Part shown: positions 49,876-61,197 of the stretch, piece after piece
How positions within the stretch are numbered: position 1 is the first letter of the stretch
Layout: each line of letters opens with the position of its first letter
Assembly (NCBI RefSeq): GCF_037975245.1
Contig: NC_092563.1
Span: 12,576,001 to 12,640,000 of the forward strand
From: Apostichopus japonicus
Lineage: Eukaryota > Echinodermata > Holothuroidea > Aspidochirotida > Stichopodidae
Direction of reading: 5' to 3'
Length of the DNA stretch: 64,000 bases
Made by a program: the position numbers and the translations under genes
The notes under the pieces: generated by a model
Database searches by the model: none
What the model saw: the letters and a program-made list of their open reading frames with translations, nothing else
What the model was told of the DNA's origin: nothing

Positions 49876-51903
49876 TATGAAGATATGTATCTGTTGCCTG
49901 GAGCTGATCCAGAATGTTCTAAAGGAGGGGGTGGGGTGGCCTACCCCCTAAGGTAGCTGAAGCTGACTACAATGCATGGGGGTTTGAGGTCCTCTCCCAT
50001 TTAAATAAAAATGAAATCAAAACTCAAATGGTGCATTCTGAAGCATATTTGTATCAATAAATTAGGTCAATACTTAGGAATCAATGCAAGGTCTAAATGC
50101 AAATACTTTTGAATTTTGTCAGGGGTTGAAGGGGGAGGGGACACCCCCTTCCCCGAATCTGTGCCTGTTTGTAGCCTTGATAATCCCAATGCCCCGTATG
50201 ATTCAAGGAATAGTTGATCCATTACACAAGATAAGTCAAAGATAATCATAGCAGAGGCAGGCTACTACAACTGACTTTAGAAATAGCTCCACCAAAATGT
50301 CTCTCAGGAAAAGATAAATACACACACTACAATGGAATTGATCAAGGCCAGCAAGCAACTTGAGCAATTGCAAACTATGTGATAAGAGTAGTGATCTTGT
50401 ATTCTCAGATACATGAAAACTACCATTTGGATGGAAGTAGTTTGTAGTAGTATAAGGCTAAGAACATTGTGTCCAGAAGAATGCACAATAGGTACAACAG
50501 CATTCACTCTGTGTGTGCAGGGTACTTAATGTAGGGAATATAAGTTGAGGTCATAACGTATTGCCTATACAGATGTTTTCAAATGGTTCTTTCCCACATG
50601 ATCTGACATATTACTTGTCAACAGTGACATAGCAAAAGGATTGATAATCACAGAGACAATGAAATATCTCTGAGGGAAACTTCTAGCAGAGGATGGGTGA
50701 TAAAGTGCTCATTAGAGTATGAGTCTGAGTGACCATAATTTGACTTAGCCTAGCATATTTGGGATACTATTGGTGACCTTTAATCTTAATTATTGCATGT
50801 AATGCATTGCATGTAATGCATTGCATGTAATGCATTGCATGTAATTCATTACATGTAATGCATTACATGGAATGTATTAATCACATAAATTACAGTAGTT
50901 TGGTTTATGTTCAAACTTAGCCTGTCACCAGTAGATTAACCTAATAGGAAATGTAAGGATGTCAAATTGGACAAAGTCTGCGAAAGGCCTAGTAATTAAT
51001 ATCTGTGATGATTTCTCTACCTTTCTGTGTAATAAACATGAGATGTCACTGCAACAATTTACAGCAATTCCTCACTGTTTAGGTGTTACGTTCTAACATT
51101 CCCTACTGGGTGATTTGTAATGGAGTTCATCACCACTTGCTTTGTCTTTTAAGTGATTGCATAGACCATAGTGCACTGGGTGTGAGGGGTCAGGTAACTG
51201 ACATGCTATGTAAAATGATTACATATGCAGATATTAGCTGATTTGCTAAGCCAATACATGGTAGGAATGTTTTATGCTGGTACAACATGGAATATACTAC
51301 TGCATATAACATACCAAAATGACACAAACCACTTGGGCCACTTGTAGCCCAATAGGAACAATCGGTATGAATATGCAATACCCATGACATCATATTTAAG
51401 TAGTTAGCATATATATATCTTTGATTGCATCAATTAGTTGCATTGTATTTTATGCTAGCATAAATACCTCAAATTCCTAAATTGTGAGCAGTGATCTCTA
51501 TTCATGTTTCCTACTTTGTCTTACATATGTCAATATTTGGGAGAAACCAGTAAAACCTTGTTATGTTTGGTTCAATAGTTTCCATTAACATTATTTCATT
51601 ACTTTTCCAAATTACTTACTGTTATTTACTTGTGTTATTAACATTCTAACTTTATGATTCATAATTACATTGAAAGACCAAGGCACAGATGTACTGTAGT
51701 AAAAGACTGATAAGAGAGCAATCACACTTTAGATGAAATATTGCAATATTTTCTTTTCCAGAGAATACCAATATGGGTTTGATTGCAAGCAGGTTACTGC
51801 GAGTGAGTTGCATAGATAGCGCCATCATGCACTGCCATAAAAGTTTGTGAAGCAGCAAAATCTCTCCCTGCAAAGCTTCCCCATTTTAAGCAAATTTTGT
51901 TAC
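49876..51903. other. Intronic DNA
   Basis: Apart from the 14-bp array at 50790-50878 and G/C-skewed patches near 49925 and 50120-50155, this is unique AT-rich sequence with no accepted exon. Its right end is the gtaaca donor of the 51904-51966 exon. Confidence 0.45.
50790..50878. repeat. 14-bp tandem repeat of ATGCATTGCATGTA
   Basis: About six units. Each has ATGCAT and TTGCAT words, and the right part switches to attacatgtaatgcattacat, an inverted relation to the left part. ATGCAAT/ATTGCAT words resemble POU/octamer half sites, but a simple repeat explains them equally well. Confidence 0.85.
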
Positions 51904-51966
51904 CTTTACAGGCGAATGATGTACACCATTGCTCTCCTCGCTATGAACACTTTCACCTGTTTCCCA
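51904..51966 (-). CDS. Small coding exon (21 codons) of the SOWAH-like gene
   Basis: This 63-base exon in phase 0-0 encodes a peptide starting WETGESVHSEESNGVHHSP and ending VK. The acceptor is a long T-rich tract ending gtattccaag; the donor is AAG followed by gtaaca. Composition is polar and acidic like the 56.5-kb and 55.5-kb exons, consistent with one disordered linker. Its end (SPVK) can be joined in phase directly to the ankyrin exon at 32975-33076 (LDALERKW...), across an intron of about 19 kb that holds the 42-bp satellite. Confidence 0.65.
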
Positions 51967-54622
51967 CTTGGAATACAAAATAAAAAACAAAATTTATACT
52001 TGGAAATTTTTTTTTAATGAAAGCAAAAGGAAACAAAAAGATTTAATTATATTTGCTCATTAAGAAAATGAAGAAAAGAACGGCCTGAAAAAGAAGGAAA
52101 TTATATAAATGGTATTTTAGTGAATGTCAGCAAAACAGAATTTATATATGAAAACATAAAAGTCTTGGCCATCTCAAGAAAATTCTTGGTTGGTTGTAAT
52201 ATTGACTGTTTAACATATCATACTCTTTTCAGATTCAAACACAAGCTCAAACTTTTTGAGTTTTAACTTGAGTTAAAGAAGAAACAAACTTCAAAATGGG
52301 ACTAGACCAAGCAACATAAAGGTAAGATAGGCTTCAGGTTTTTGTTTATGGAGGGGGAAAGATGAGGAAGTGATCTTGATACATATCAAACTGTTATTTA
52401 GCTGTCACAGTGTATCACTGAGTCAACAGCAGCAGCCCATATTCAGAATTATACAGAATGTTAAAACAAATAATGTTCTGAGGCATGATCTAAGCACATT
52501 TTGCCTCTGCAAAAATCCCTGTGAAGGATTAAACCCCAAAAGACAGGTTGTAATATAATATTGGCCTTCTGGTTGCAGGTAAAGCAAAATAAAGCTTACA
52601 TCAAGCAGACAGATACATAAAGCATGCTTTCACAAAACATGGAAGAAAGGTAACTCTACAGGTCTCTGATTATTCAGATTATTATTATTTGTTATTTACA
52701 GAGGTGACTCTCTCTTGCATGAACGGTGGTGTGTCCCTTGGCTGCCCAAATCTTCCATTTGAGTTTTTCAAGCTTCACAGACTCCAAGACCTAAATCACA
52801 AACCTTATAAAGAGCTACTCTTAAAGAATCCTTCTTTCTTCCTCCCATAATCACTTCTCAAAGAAGGTTGACACCTTCCGGGTTCCGAGATGAAAAATCG
52901 CTAAATACCCTTGAGAAGATGACAATAGCGGACTTGTCAGCCACCCACTAACCTTTACAGCCCCGGTCTCTATCCTCTCTCATCCCTAAAGCCTTTTGTC
53001 CCTTCAGCGGATTTTACCCAAAATATTTTCCTATAAATGAGGTTTAAGTAAGTGTTGAGCTGTTTTACAAGGCTTTATCAAAAACCCCAGACAAAAGAAG
53101 CCAGAGAGCCTTGGAATTCCAAGTCATTGTTGCCCCTAACACTGAGGACACAAAGACAGCCACTTGAGCAAGGGATATTTTGTTTGTGTGCATTTGGGCT
53201 TTGAAGATTTTTTTTTCCCTACCCCCTCCATCTTATTTTTATGAAAAGAGGAGATAAATAGTTTAAGGGATTTGGTGGCTTTATATCAAATCAATATTAA
53301 GGGAATGTTTGGCCATAGAAAAGGTGCAGACATTACATTTGGGCTCAACAGCCATTCAATTTTATTTATCATGCAGAAAAAGAGGATGCAAGGATCATCC
53401 GTGCTAAAACACATTGGGTCATAGTGTCCTTGGCAATAGTGTCCCAGTTTAACTTTTTGCCAGCTGGAGAAACACAACCTAAAGTGGCGTTCATTCTGAG
53501 AGATAAAGCTGAATCTGGGAAATAATCTACTGTTCATAGTTTGCTGAAGCAGTTTTGAGGTTCATTAATTGTTTTTTTCTCCTCTTGAAATAGTGATGAA
53601 AGAACAAGAAGTTCTCGGTAAAAAAAAATTGCAACACATCTCTGCATTGTATTTCTGATTTGCCTGCATATTTGCTGATATCAATAACTTACTACCTGTA
53701 AACCGGTTAACCCTCACAAAACACATCTGATTTGAAAGCTTAAATAATTCTACAAAGATAATTCTTGCATAAAAGATTGTAAGTTGCACATGGTCACCAG
53801 TTATTGTTTACATATCAATAAATGATATGTTCTGAAGAACCTGGTACCCCCTTCCCCACCATCGATTCAATGTCTGCTCTTATGATATAAGAAACCAAGC
53901 ATCCAAGCATCTTCCAAACAGCATTATTTTCAGTGAACTTCTCTCCCTTGCTCAAAGGCACAAAATTTAGTTACCTCAAATAATATAAAGAATTTTCTTT
54001 TAAAGGAAGTTAACTTCTCCTTTACTACAAGGTTACTTACTATTAAACTGGACAGATCATAACAACACCTATCACCTATCACATATCATTAATATTTCAT
54101 CTCACAGGAAAGATTTCATAATTATTTGTGACAATGAGACTAAGGTCAAAAGTGTAATGATAAACATTTGACATAAAAATCATATGATTTTTACCGCAAG
54201 CTGTCTGCCATATAAGTCAGATCAATACTGTTATTTTAAGGTCTTATTAAATAGGCTTCAGTCTTCCCTAAATGAAAAACGTCCCAAAACTGTTCAACAG
54301 ATTTAAATGACATGTTACTCAAATTGCCTGAAAAAGTTTTCCAGTACATCTGATACGATTTATACGCCATCTCTCCCAATAAAATTTTCTGTTGACCGTA
54401 ATTGCCTGTGGGAAAGCTTTAATTATCCCATTACAGCAACATGCCACTTTCAATTTCATAAAACCACTCTGCTTCTTTCAATGTAATTAACCAAGCTGGC
54501 CTTCCACATCGATACTTTTTCTTTTGGGGGATTTTTTTTTTTTTTTGGCCTGTTTTCTTACATATTTTCCACATTCTTCTTTGCCACGGACAAAAAAATG
54601 GGTTGCCGGAGCAAGTACTCAC
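51967..54622. other. Intron between the 54.6-kb and 51.9-kb exons
   Basis: 52690-53200 is richer in GC and free of simple repeats, a possible conserved non-coding block. No exon accepted within the intron. Confidence 0.4.
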
Positions 54623-54661
54623 AGCAGGACCACTTTTTGTGTCCCCGTTTCTGTGCTGCCT
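54623..54661 (-). CDS. Small coding exon (13 codons) of the SOWAH-like gene
   Basis: This 39-base exon in phase 0-0 encodes RQHRNGDTKSGPA. The minus-strand acceptor is catctgcttag and the donor is GCT followed by gtgagtact. A second AG six bases inside the exon (after AGGCAG) offers an in-frame alternative acceptor that would remove Arg-Gln, giving 54623-54655. The exon lies between two stronger phase-0 exons on the same strand. It is short, so the case depends on the two good splice sites, an open frame and context. It could be an alternatively used linker exon. Confidence 0.55.
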
Positions 54662-55513
54662 CTAAGCAGATGTCCGGCACTGTTGGTACATCGGACAGTG
54701 AAAAGAAAAGATTTGTAAGCCACGCTGGAATCAGCTTGACGACTCTTGTTTACACCTTGTCTTTTGTTGTGGTTTTGTTGAGGTAGGCTTAATCTACTTA
54801 CGGGCCCAACTCTCGGTTTGGCAAATTTGTTTTGCCCAATTTCCAGGCTGTCACCCCTTTCTTCGTCGGTTGTCCGAGCAGATGAAGAGGTGGGGCAGAG
54901 GGAGATGATAAATCAGAGGGGTAGATTATGCCATTCTTGAGAAGACAGTGCTTGGGTTGGGTTGGATAGTACCAATTAAACAGACAATTACATATTTACT
55001 GAGTTGGATCTACTCTACAAGTTATACAGTCATTTAAATTTATTAGAATACTAATAAGTTTGATGTAAACTTACTTCAAGTGGCTCTTTTTTTTAAATTG
55101 CGGGATTAAAAAACAGAAAAGCAAATTCCAACTTGCAGAAATTGTCTAGAAAATGCCTCGATTAGGAATTCTAATTCTGACTGATCGGTCATCTTAAGCC
55201 TCTTTCCAACAGAGCAAGGCAAATTTACAATTTCTTCAATCGATTGAAAAAAAAGTAGGCTTTAAACAGCTCATACTCCAGAGTTTTACTTTTCCAACCC
55301 TTTCCCCCCCCCTTTCCATTTGATTTTTTTTCCTCTTTCATGATCATCAAACCATCATTAGGATTGAATAACATTTCTATAAGGGACTTGCAGAGTGTTA
55401 GAAAAACAGACTTTTTATCTGTGAAATAAAATGTATGGTGAAAATAAGAGAAGTTAACTGTTATAATAGAAAAGTAACTATTTAATCTACAATAGACCCA
55501 ATGTAAAACTTAC

Positions 55514-55624
55514 ACCTGGGGGTTCTTCATCATCGTCATGGTGATCTGCATGAGATGATTCTGCGTTGGAAGTAAACTTCCTCTCCGACGCTGTGGGAGA
55601 GGGGTCACCCGCTACTCCGTTCTG
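55514..55624 (-). CDS. Coding exon, acidic linker of the SOWAH-like gene
   Basis: This 111-base exon encodes 37 residues in phase 0-0. It opens QNGVAGDPSPTASERKFTSN and closes with HADHHDDDEEPPG, a His/Asp/Glu-rich tail. The minus-strand acceptor is tttgaaacgacag after a pyrimidine tract, and the donor is GGT followed by gtaagt, a perfect U1 match. Choosing this donor instead of the overlapping GT two bases upstream keeps phase 0, which matches the neighbouring exons. CpG content is clearly higher than in the AT-rich flanks, as expected of coding sequence. The peptide is probably disordered and carries possible Ser/Thr-Pro sites (PSPT). No known domain is visible. Confidence 0.75.
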
Positions 55625-55805
55625 CTGTCGTTTCAAAGAAGGGAGAATAAACGGAATCAGATATTAAGCCCATCATGTACAACAGTAAAAATGACAAATA
55701 ACATATATGTATGCTTTGATCGACACAGAACTTTACCACAAACCGGTTGTACCATAAGGAGTGGTAAGAGGAAAGGTATTATGCTTGGGTACATGCTACT
55801 ATAAT

Positions 55806-56036
55806 CTATCAAAATATATGCAACATGATGGACAAAATTATGCAAAATATGCAACATGATGGACAAAATTATGCAAAATATGCACCATGATGGACAAAAT
55901 TATATGCAACATGATGGCCAAATTATGCAATATATGCAACATAATGGACAAAATTATGCAAAATATGCACCATGATGGACAAAGTTATGCAATATATGCA
56001 ACATGATGGACAAAATTATGCAATATATGCAATAAG
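55806..56036. repeat. 31-bp minisatellite, about seven copies
   Basis: The unit atatgcaacatgatggacaa plus aattatgcaaa recurs about seven times; one unit is shortened and aac/acc and aaa/aat variants alternate. It lies in the intron between the 56.5-kb and 55.5-kb exons. Confidence 0.9.
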
Positions 56037-56548
56037 CTTGGTAATGAAAAGGAATTCATTTACTATATCTTAAAGGTGTTGGTCACAAAACATTCATAGC
56101 TGGTTTACTGATTTAATCTAATATAAGGATCAGCCAATCAATTTTTGTTATCCACATAGCTCCCGAGGCTAGATTAAGGTGTATCCAATTATGATTGAGT
56201 ATGACTTGGTTGCAATGGCATGAAGTTAAAGCCAATTTCTAACATAGCTCAATAAAAAGAGCTTATAAATGCTTTATTTATAAAGAAAGTACAATATAGT
56301 GCTGTATAGACCAGTCTGTGTGTGTTTAACTAAAGAAAATGTGTGTCCATTCATGTCTTCCTCTTTATTTTTTTTTATCCATAAATCTCTTTAAAATAGA
56401 GAATCCTACCATAATTTGTCTCTACACCTACAGAAGCTATCTTCTGAATAATGCAGCAAACTTTTCTCTGCACAATAACTATTTCCTGAAAAATTCATTT
56501 TGCAAAAGGTTAATCTACAGGATAAATTCTTTAAATCTTATCTCTCAC

Positions 56549-56689
56549 CTTCCAACTGTTTTCTGGAGAATTTTCAGAGTTTTTCCCTTCATCATTGAAT
56601 GCATCTGCAACATTCTTAACACTCTCTATCTGTGAGCTGGTATCCAAAACAGATATTGATGGTGTGCTTTCAATTTCTTCAATTCTTTT
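56549..56689 (-). CDS. Coding exon, acidic linker of the SOWAH-like gene
   Basis: This is a 141-base exon encoding 47 residues in phase 0-0. It begins KRIEEIESTPSISVLDTSSQ and ends GKNSENSPENSWK. On the minus strand the 5' side reads a T-rich tract then gctacag, and the 3' side reads AAG followed by gtgagag, both good splice sites. The reading frame is open on both sides, but the flanking sequence is plainly intronic. The peptide is rich in E, S, N and K with no hydrophobic core, so it is probably a disordered linker with a short helical start (RIEEIE). It has no domain that I recognise. Assignment to the SOWAH-like gene rests on strand, shared phase and spacing of about 0.9 kb to the next exon. 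Confidence 0.72.
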
Positions 56690-57510
56690 CTGTAGCAAAA
56701 AAATAAATAATGAGTACTTGTTAACATTTTCCCTCAACTTTTCCCTCAATAAAATATAAAATCAGTTTTGGCCTGATGAATATTATCTAGCATTACAAGT
56801 AATGGTCAATTTGGTCTCATTGCAAATGTACTGTAGGAAGAAATTGCACACAACTAAGTAGATGGCTCCAATCATCATTTTAAACAGACTATACTGGAAT
56901 TAGAAATGAAAAAAAAAGGATTAATTCATACTTTGCCAAATCTTCTGATTACTGAATGATGAAGACAATACAAGATAACCAGGAAAACAAAGCTTTTGGA
57001 CAATTGATGACTTCCCGATAGTTACCAAACTCTAAGTGTTTTCTAAGTAATTTATTAGTCTTACAACTCTCTAAAATGCTGTTTTCAATACTTTAGGCAG
57101 TAAAATGAGAAAAGAGTGACACAAATAGGGCCAGACAAAAATTATAAAGGGTCAATACTAAATGATTGCCTGAAGTCTCTCAACACAATATATGTCAAGA
57201 GTGCAACAGTTGTGTGGGGACATGCAAGTGAAGAGTTTAATATATAATTAAACAAATATACAGTATTTAAGAATCACTCTCCAAGCCTTCCATCCTTCAG
57301 TTCACAAATGAATTGTGTATCAACTATATATATTGACACTATTTGATTCAGAATATAATGAAAGCAGTTTCAAGCAGTCAAAAAAAAAACATTGGAAAGT
57401 TTCCACAACTACAGAGTAAGTGAAAGTTTTCCAAATGTACATTTTCAGTGCAGTGCCAGAATATTACCAACTGTTATACAAGAGAGGAAATCAGATTGCA
57501 TACACTTCGG

Positions 57511-57880
57511 AGACAGGTAAGAGAAAAGTGAAGTAAATACGCCCAAAACTACCAGTGGCGTCTTGGTAGACTACTGTATGAAAGTACATTACTGTGGTAG
57601 GGGACAGGTACAGTAAGAGAGGAGTGAAGTAAATACGCCCAAAACTACCAGTGGCGTCTTGGTAGACTACTGTATGAAAGTACATTACTGTGGTAGGGGA
57701 CAGGTACAGTAAGAGAGGAGTGAAGTAAATACGCCCAAAACTACCAGTGGCGTCTTGGTAGACTACTGTATGAAAGTACATTACTGTGGTAGGGGACAGG
57801 TACAGTAAGAGAGGAGTGAAGTAAATACGCCCAAAACTACCAGTGGCGTCTTGGTAGACTAGGAAATTGCATTAGTGTGG
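57511..57880. repeat. 96-bp minisatellite, four copies
   Basis: gaagtaaatacgcccaaaac recurs at exactly 96-base spacing (about 57530, 57626, 57722, 57818). The middle copies are practically identical, so the expansion is recent. As 96 is a multiple of three, the minus strand has an ORF with a 32-residue repeat (MYFHTVVYQDATGSFGRIYF ...); this is not evidence of a gene. Confidence 0.95.
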
Positions 57881-59102
57881 TAGGATACAGGTAAATATGC
57901 CAAAACCTATAAGCTGGAAAATGAATTGCAGTTTATTTGTAATCTCCATGATGCTGCTGAATGGAGAAGACACAGTTGTGAGATCCAGAACATAATGTCA
58001 AAGGTCGTGAACATTTTCTTCAGTAGAGTGAGAAACTGACAGTGGAAGTCAGGATATAATGAGTGCTCATATTTGGTGTACCAGTTTTTGAAGGCTCAGA
58101 AGTTGATCTCTTATGAAATACTACTGTTCTTGTATATAACAACAAAGTGTGATACATCTTTGGACTTGTATTTAACAATTGGACTATTTTGCATACAGTA
58201 GCATTTTGGATGCAATACTGAATAAATTCAATTCCATGCAAATGCTACAGACTTGTGTCAATTTATTATAACTTTCACCTGAAACTGTTATTATGTATTA
58301 AGCAAACTTGTTAAACTGGCCCTAGAAACATCTTAGGGAGACACTGGGCAAACAGGAGGAAGGTATTTGTCTTCAGGTTCTCATTGTATTCAATTTTGAC
58401 AGTCTGTAAAAATTTAAGCCATGCCATAGCTAAAGCTTTCATCCTCAACACTTTTAAGGAAAAATTGTTAGTCCAGAGGATACTTCAGAATGCTAAGGTA
58501 AAAACAAGGCTTTACAGAGATTTTCACATACTGTAACTACCCTCATTTTAGCCAATTTAGATCTTCTTGAAAGTACCATAAAGTCGACTTAAAATGTATA
58601 ATCCTTCCGCTTACAAAAGAATCCTCTTTCAAGACTTACATTATGGAACAGATCATTAAAATATTTAGAGCCACTCAAACTTTCCTATAAAAACATTCCT
58701 CTTCTCTCCTCCCGATCGTATTTTCTATTCCATCCAGCTTTTCTAATCGTGCTGAGGTGCTTTCTATGGATCATGAATCTTTTCATGCCCGGTACCCTAA
58801 GCCCTGTTAACTACCAGTTAAGTGCAAAGCCCACAGATTGTTACCCAAGGAAAAAAGTGGAAACTCCAGTTGTTTACTATCAATTTGATAAGCGGATCAA
58901 AAGTAGCTGACTCCACAAGGGGCACAAATCGACAATTTGCAGTCGGACAACAAAGGGAGCACATTTGTATACAGTAATCTTACAAAATAATTCTTGCTTT
59001 TATGTTCGCATTACGATTCCCTGTTTTCTGGACACCTGGTTGGGCTTTTGTGCCTGAAAGGTGATAAACCCATTTCCCTGGCCGGCTCTACCAATTCTTC
59101 AG
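57881..59102. other. Non-coding DNA
   Basis: Unique AT-rich sequence; no exon, repeat or element identified up to the candidate exon at 59103. Confidence 0.45.
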
Positions 59103-59171
59103 ACCAGCCGGCAAAAAGTAGCAAAATGGGTAATGGGCCGCAATTACAATGGACGTTCACCGTAAAATTCT
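59103..59171 (+). CDS. Candidate exon, unknown protein, plus strand
   Basis: This 69-base segment in phase 1-1 reads QPAKSSKMGNGPQLQWTFTV then KF. The acceptor is excellent (cggctctaccaattcttcag) and the donor is TTCT followed by gtgagt. The end (W-T-F-x-V-K-F) resembles the strand that enters the FERM F2 lobe in band-4.1-like proteins, but the match is too short to call. The open frame runs on past the donor to 59257, so the segment may instead be plain unspliced sequence. Confidence 0.22.
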
Positions 59172-59180
59172 GTGAGTGGT

Positions 59181-59188
59181 TGACGTCA
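59181..59188. promoter_or_regulatory. CRE-like palindrome TGACGTCA
   Basis: This is a full cAMP-response-element palindrome in a CpG-richer, repeat-free stretch (about 58990-59440). A single 8-mer can arise by chance; the surrounding composition is the only extra support for a regulatory region. Confidence 0.2.
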
Positions 59189-59739
59189 TCACAAGATCTC
59201 ACGAATAGAGTAGAGACTAAATTCCATTCTTATCGCTACCCATCCGAAGGATGGTAGACTGGTGTCCTTGGACTAAACAATCTCCGACAACTGAATTACT
59301 AAATGGTTCATGTTTTAGTCAAACTCAAGTAAACGGCACAAATTTGAGCTGGCATTTGACCAAGACGGGCCTGGGTCTGTTCATTGTAAATCTAACGACA
59401 AAGAGGGCGATGATTGTACCAAAACAGAAGGCACAAAAATAGCAAAAAAGGGAAAACAAATAAAACAAATTTAAAGCAAGGTTCTGATCAGTCACAAAAC
59501 ATTTGAAAGCAAATTAAATTAACTAAAAACCATTGTTGACAGGAATTTTTGATGACAATATGAATGGAGACAGATAATTACTAGCAACTATTCTTACTTG
59601 TTGCCATGGTTAAATGAAGGCCTCTGGAAATGTTTTGTTGTCATACTTGTACCTACTTATCTCTATAAGAGTAAAAATATACCTAGAGCTGTACATTTCA
59701 GTCATCTTAACCTAGAAGTGTTTGAAGAGCAAAATGTAT

Positions 59740-60205
59740 TTCTTACTACTGTAGGATACTAGATTATCAACTGAATTATCAATAATTTTGTGAATTAGAA
59801 TCTAAGATACTGTACACTCGCACTGCATGATGGGGTTTGTAACCTTTAAGTGTTTAAAGAGAACAAAGTCATTCTTACGTACTGTAGGATACTACTACTA
59901 AGTACAGTCAACTGATTGTAAATTTGAATCTAAGATACTGTACACTCGCACTGCATGATGGGTTTTGTAACCTAAGTGTTTAAAGAGAATGTCTTTCTTA
60001 TTACTGTAGGATACTAGATACAGTCAACTGATTGTAAATTCGGATCTAAGATACTGTACACTCGCACTGCATGATGGGGTTTGTTGTGAGTCCCAACACT
60101 TATTATAACTGTATCGATACAGTCAACTGAATTATCAATAATTTTGTAAATTACCATCTAAGATACTATACACTCAAACTGCATGATGGGTTTTGTTCCC
60201 AACAC
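59740..60205. repeat. About 120-bp diverged tandem repeat, four copies
   Basis: Each copy contains tactgtaggatacta (variable), cagtcaactgattgtaaatt, atctaagatactgtacactc and gcactgcatgatggg. Units differ by indels, including loss of the gtgtttaaagagaa part in the third and fourth. Confidence 0.85.
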
Positions 60206-60248
60206 TTATTATAATTGTAAACACAACTGTAATCTTTTTCAGTCTCAC

Positions 60249-60280
60249 CAGATATCTTGGGAAGTTTCCAAGCTATTAGT
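60249..60280 (-). CDS. Candidate small exon, minus strand
   Basis: These 32 bases lie between acceptor gtgactgctaacag and donor CTG followed by gtgagact. Phase 0 reads TNSLETSQDI and another frame reads LIAWKLPKIS. It lies 5' of the confirmed minus-strand exons and so could be an upstream linker exon, but its end phase (2) does not meet the 56549-56689 exon directly. Weak. Confidence 0.15.
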
Positions 60281-61167
60281 CTGTTAGCAGTCACTTTAAC
60301 ATCAAAAACCCAAAACAACTTTATCACACATGTAGTCATGTTCTCTGTGGACAAATATTTTGCAACCATTGCTTCTAATTCTATTTCAACAGGTTGAACA
60401 ACACAACCACCACTGTTCAGCAGCAATTGGTGATCTTTCCCTGCCCTTCAGGGATGAGAAGTACAATCTCTCACACAATGGTGACCAAAATTATGCTGCA
60501 GATTTATCATATTCTGCACATGTATGAACTATGAAACGTCGTCGCCTAAAGGTACATCATGACAAGTATCATGATCATTTCTTGATATTGTTTTCTAAAT
60601 TAATATCCTAATGACTTAAACTTTACACACATAATGTAAACCGAGCTGCGCATGATTTATACATGAAATGTTGTATATATTTATTGTTCTGAAATTTATC
60701 GGTATCGTTTTTAAAATCTGATGGATATATTCACCATCATTTTTTGTGATGGGTTTTTTCAAGCACTTCATCAGGTAACATGATTAGTGGCCAGTTTGTA
60801 CAGACTGTACTGTATACCCATTTGTGCTACTAAGATTATTAACAGTTTTATGACTAACAGTATGTATGCAAAGTTAATAAACTACATTCAACTGTGTCTG
60901 GGCAATTTTTATTGGGGCTGGGGGTGGGGAAAGGGAGGTGAGGTGAGGGGTTTAAGGGGGATTTGTACAATTTTACACCAGCTCCAAAACATGCTTCAAA
61001 TGGATAAAGCTAAAGATGTACATGTCTGGTTTAAATGCTACAGTATGAAGTCATGGCATGCAGCCAAACATCAGTGTGCATGTTTGACTGACTGTTCAGT
61101 ATTGAGCAATTCAAATCATTCAATCATAAAACTGGTTCATCACATAAATACAGTTGTGGATTGGCAG
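60281..61167. other. Non-coding DNA
   Basis: Unique AT-rich sequence with a G-rich patch at 60916-60962. ORFs are not convincing. Confidence 0.4.
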
Positions 61168-61197
61168 GGAACAAAGAGACGTCCTCCATACTTTTTA
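61168..61197 (+). CDS. Candidate microexon (10 codons), plus strand
   Basis: These 30 bases are in phase 0-0 and encode GTKRRPPYFL. They lie between acceptor gtggattggcag (weak tract) and donor TTA followed by gtaaga. The length suits a microexon and the phase matches the 62709-62735 candidate on the same strand. Evidence is weak on its own. Confidence 0.15.

Larger units (their letters stand above)
17342..56689 (-). other. Inferred gene span: SOWAH-like ankyrin-repeat gene, partial
   Basis: This span joins six minus-strand exons (56549-56689, 55514-55624, 54623-54661, 51904-51966, 32975-33076, 17342-17353). Every one is a multiple of three long, open in phase 0, and bounded by AG and GT on the minus strand. 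The encoded protein is a polar acidic linker followed by the first helix pair of an ankyrin block that resembles sosondowah (SOWAH) family proteins, in which an N-terminal domain and a low-complexity middle precede ankyrin repeats. The N-terminal domain exons were not found and would lie above 56.7 kb or beyond the window. The remaining ankyrin exons were not found below 17342. The exons themselves are seen in the sequence; joining them into one transcript is inference from strand, order and phase. Confidence 0.6.

Noticed and set aside
58994-59442. Two overlapping plus ORFs of 87 and 63 codons
   Set aside because: No domain across the full ORFs; only the splice-bounded part was kept as a weak candidate exon.
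59608-59633. Minus 26-base segment with ATGGCAACA before gtaagaat as a possible first coding exon
   Set aside because: End phase (1) does not meet the 56549-56689 exon and no intermediate exon was found.
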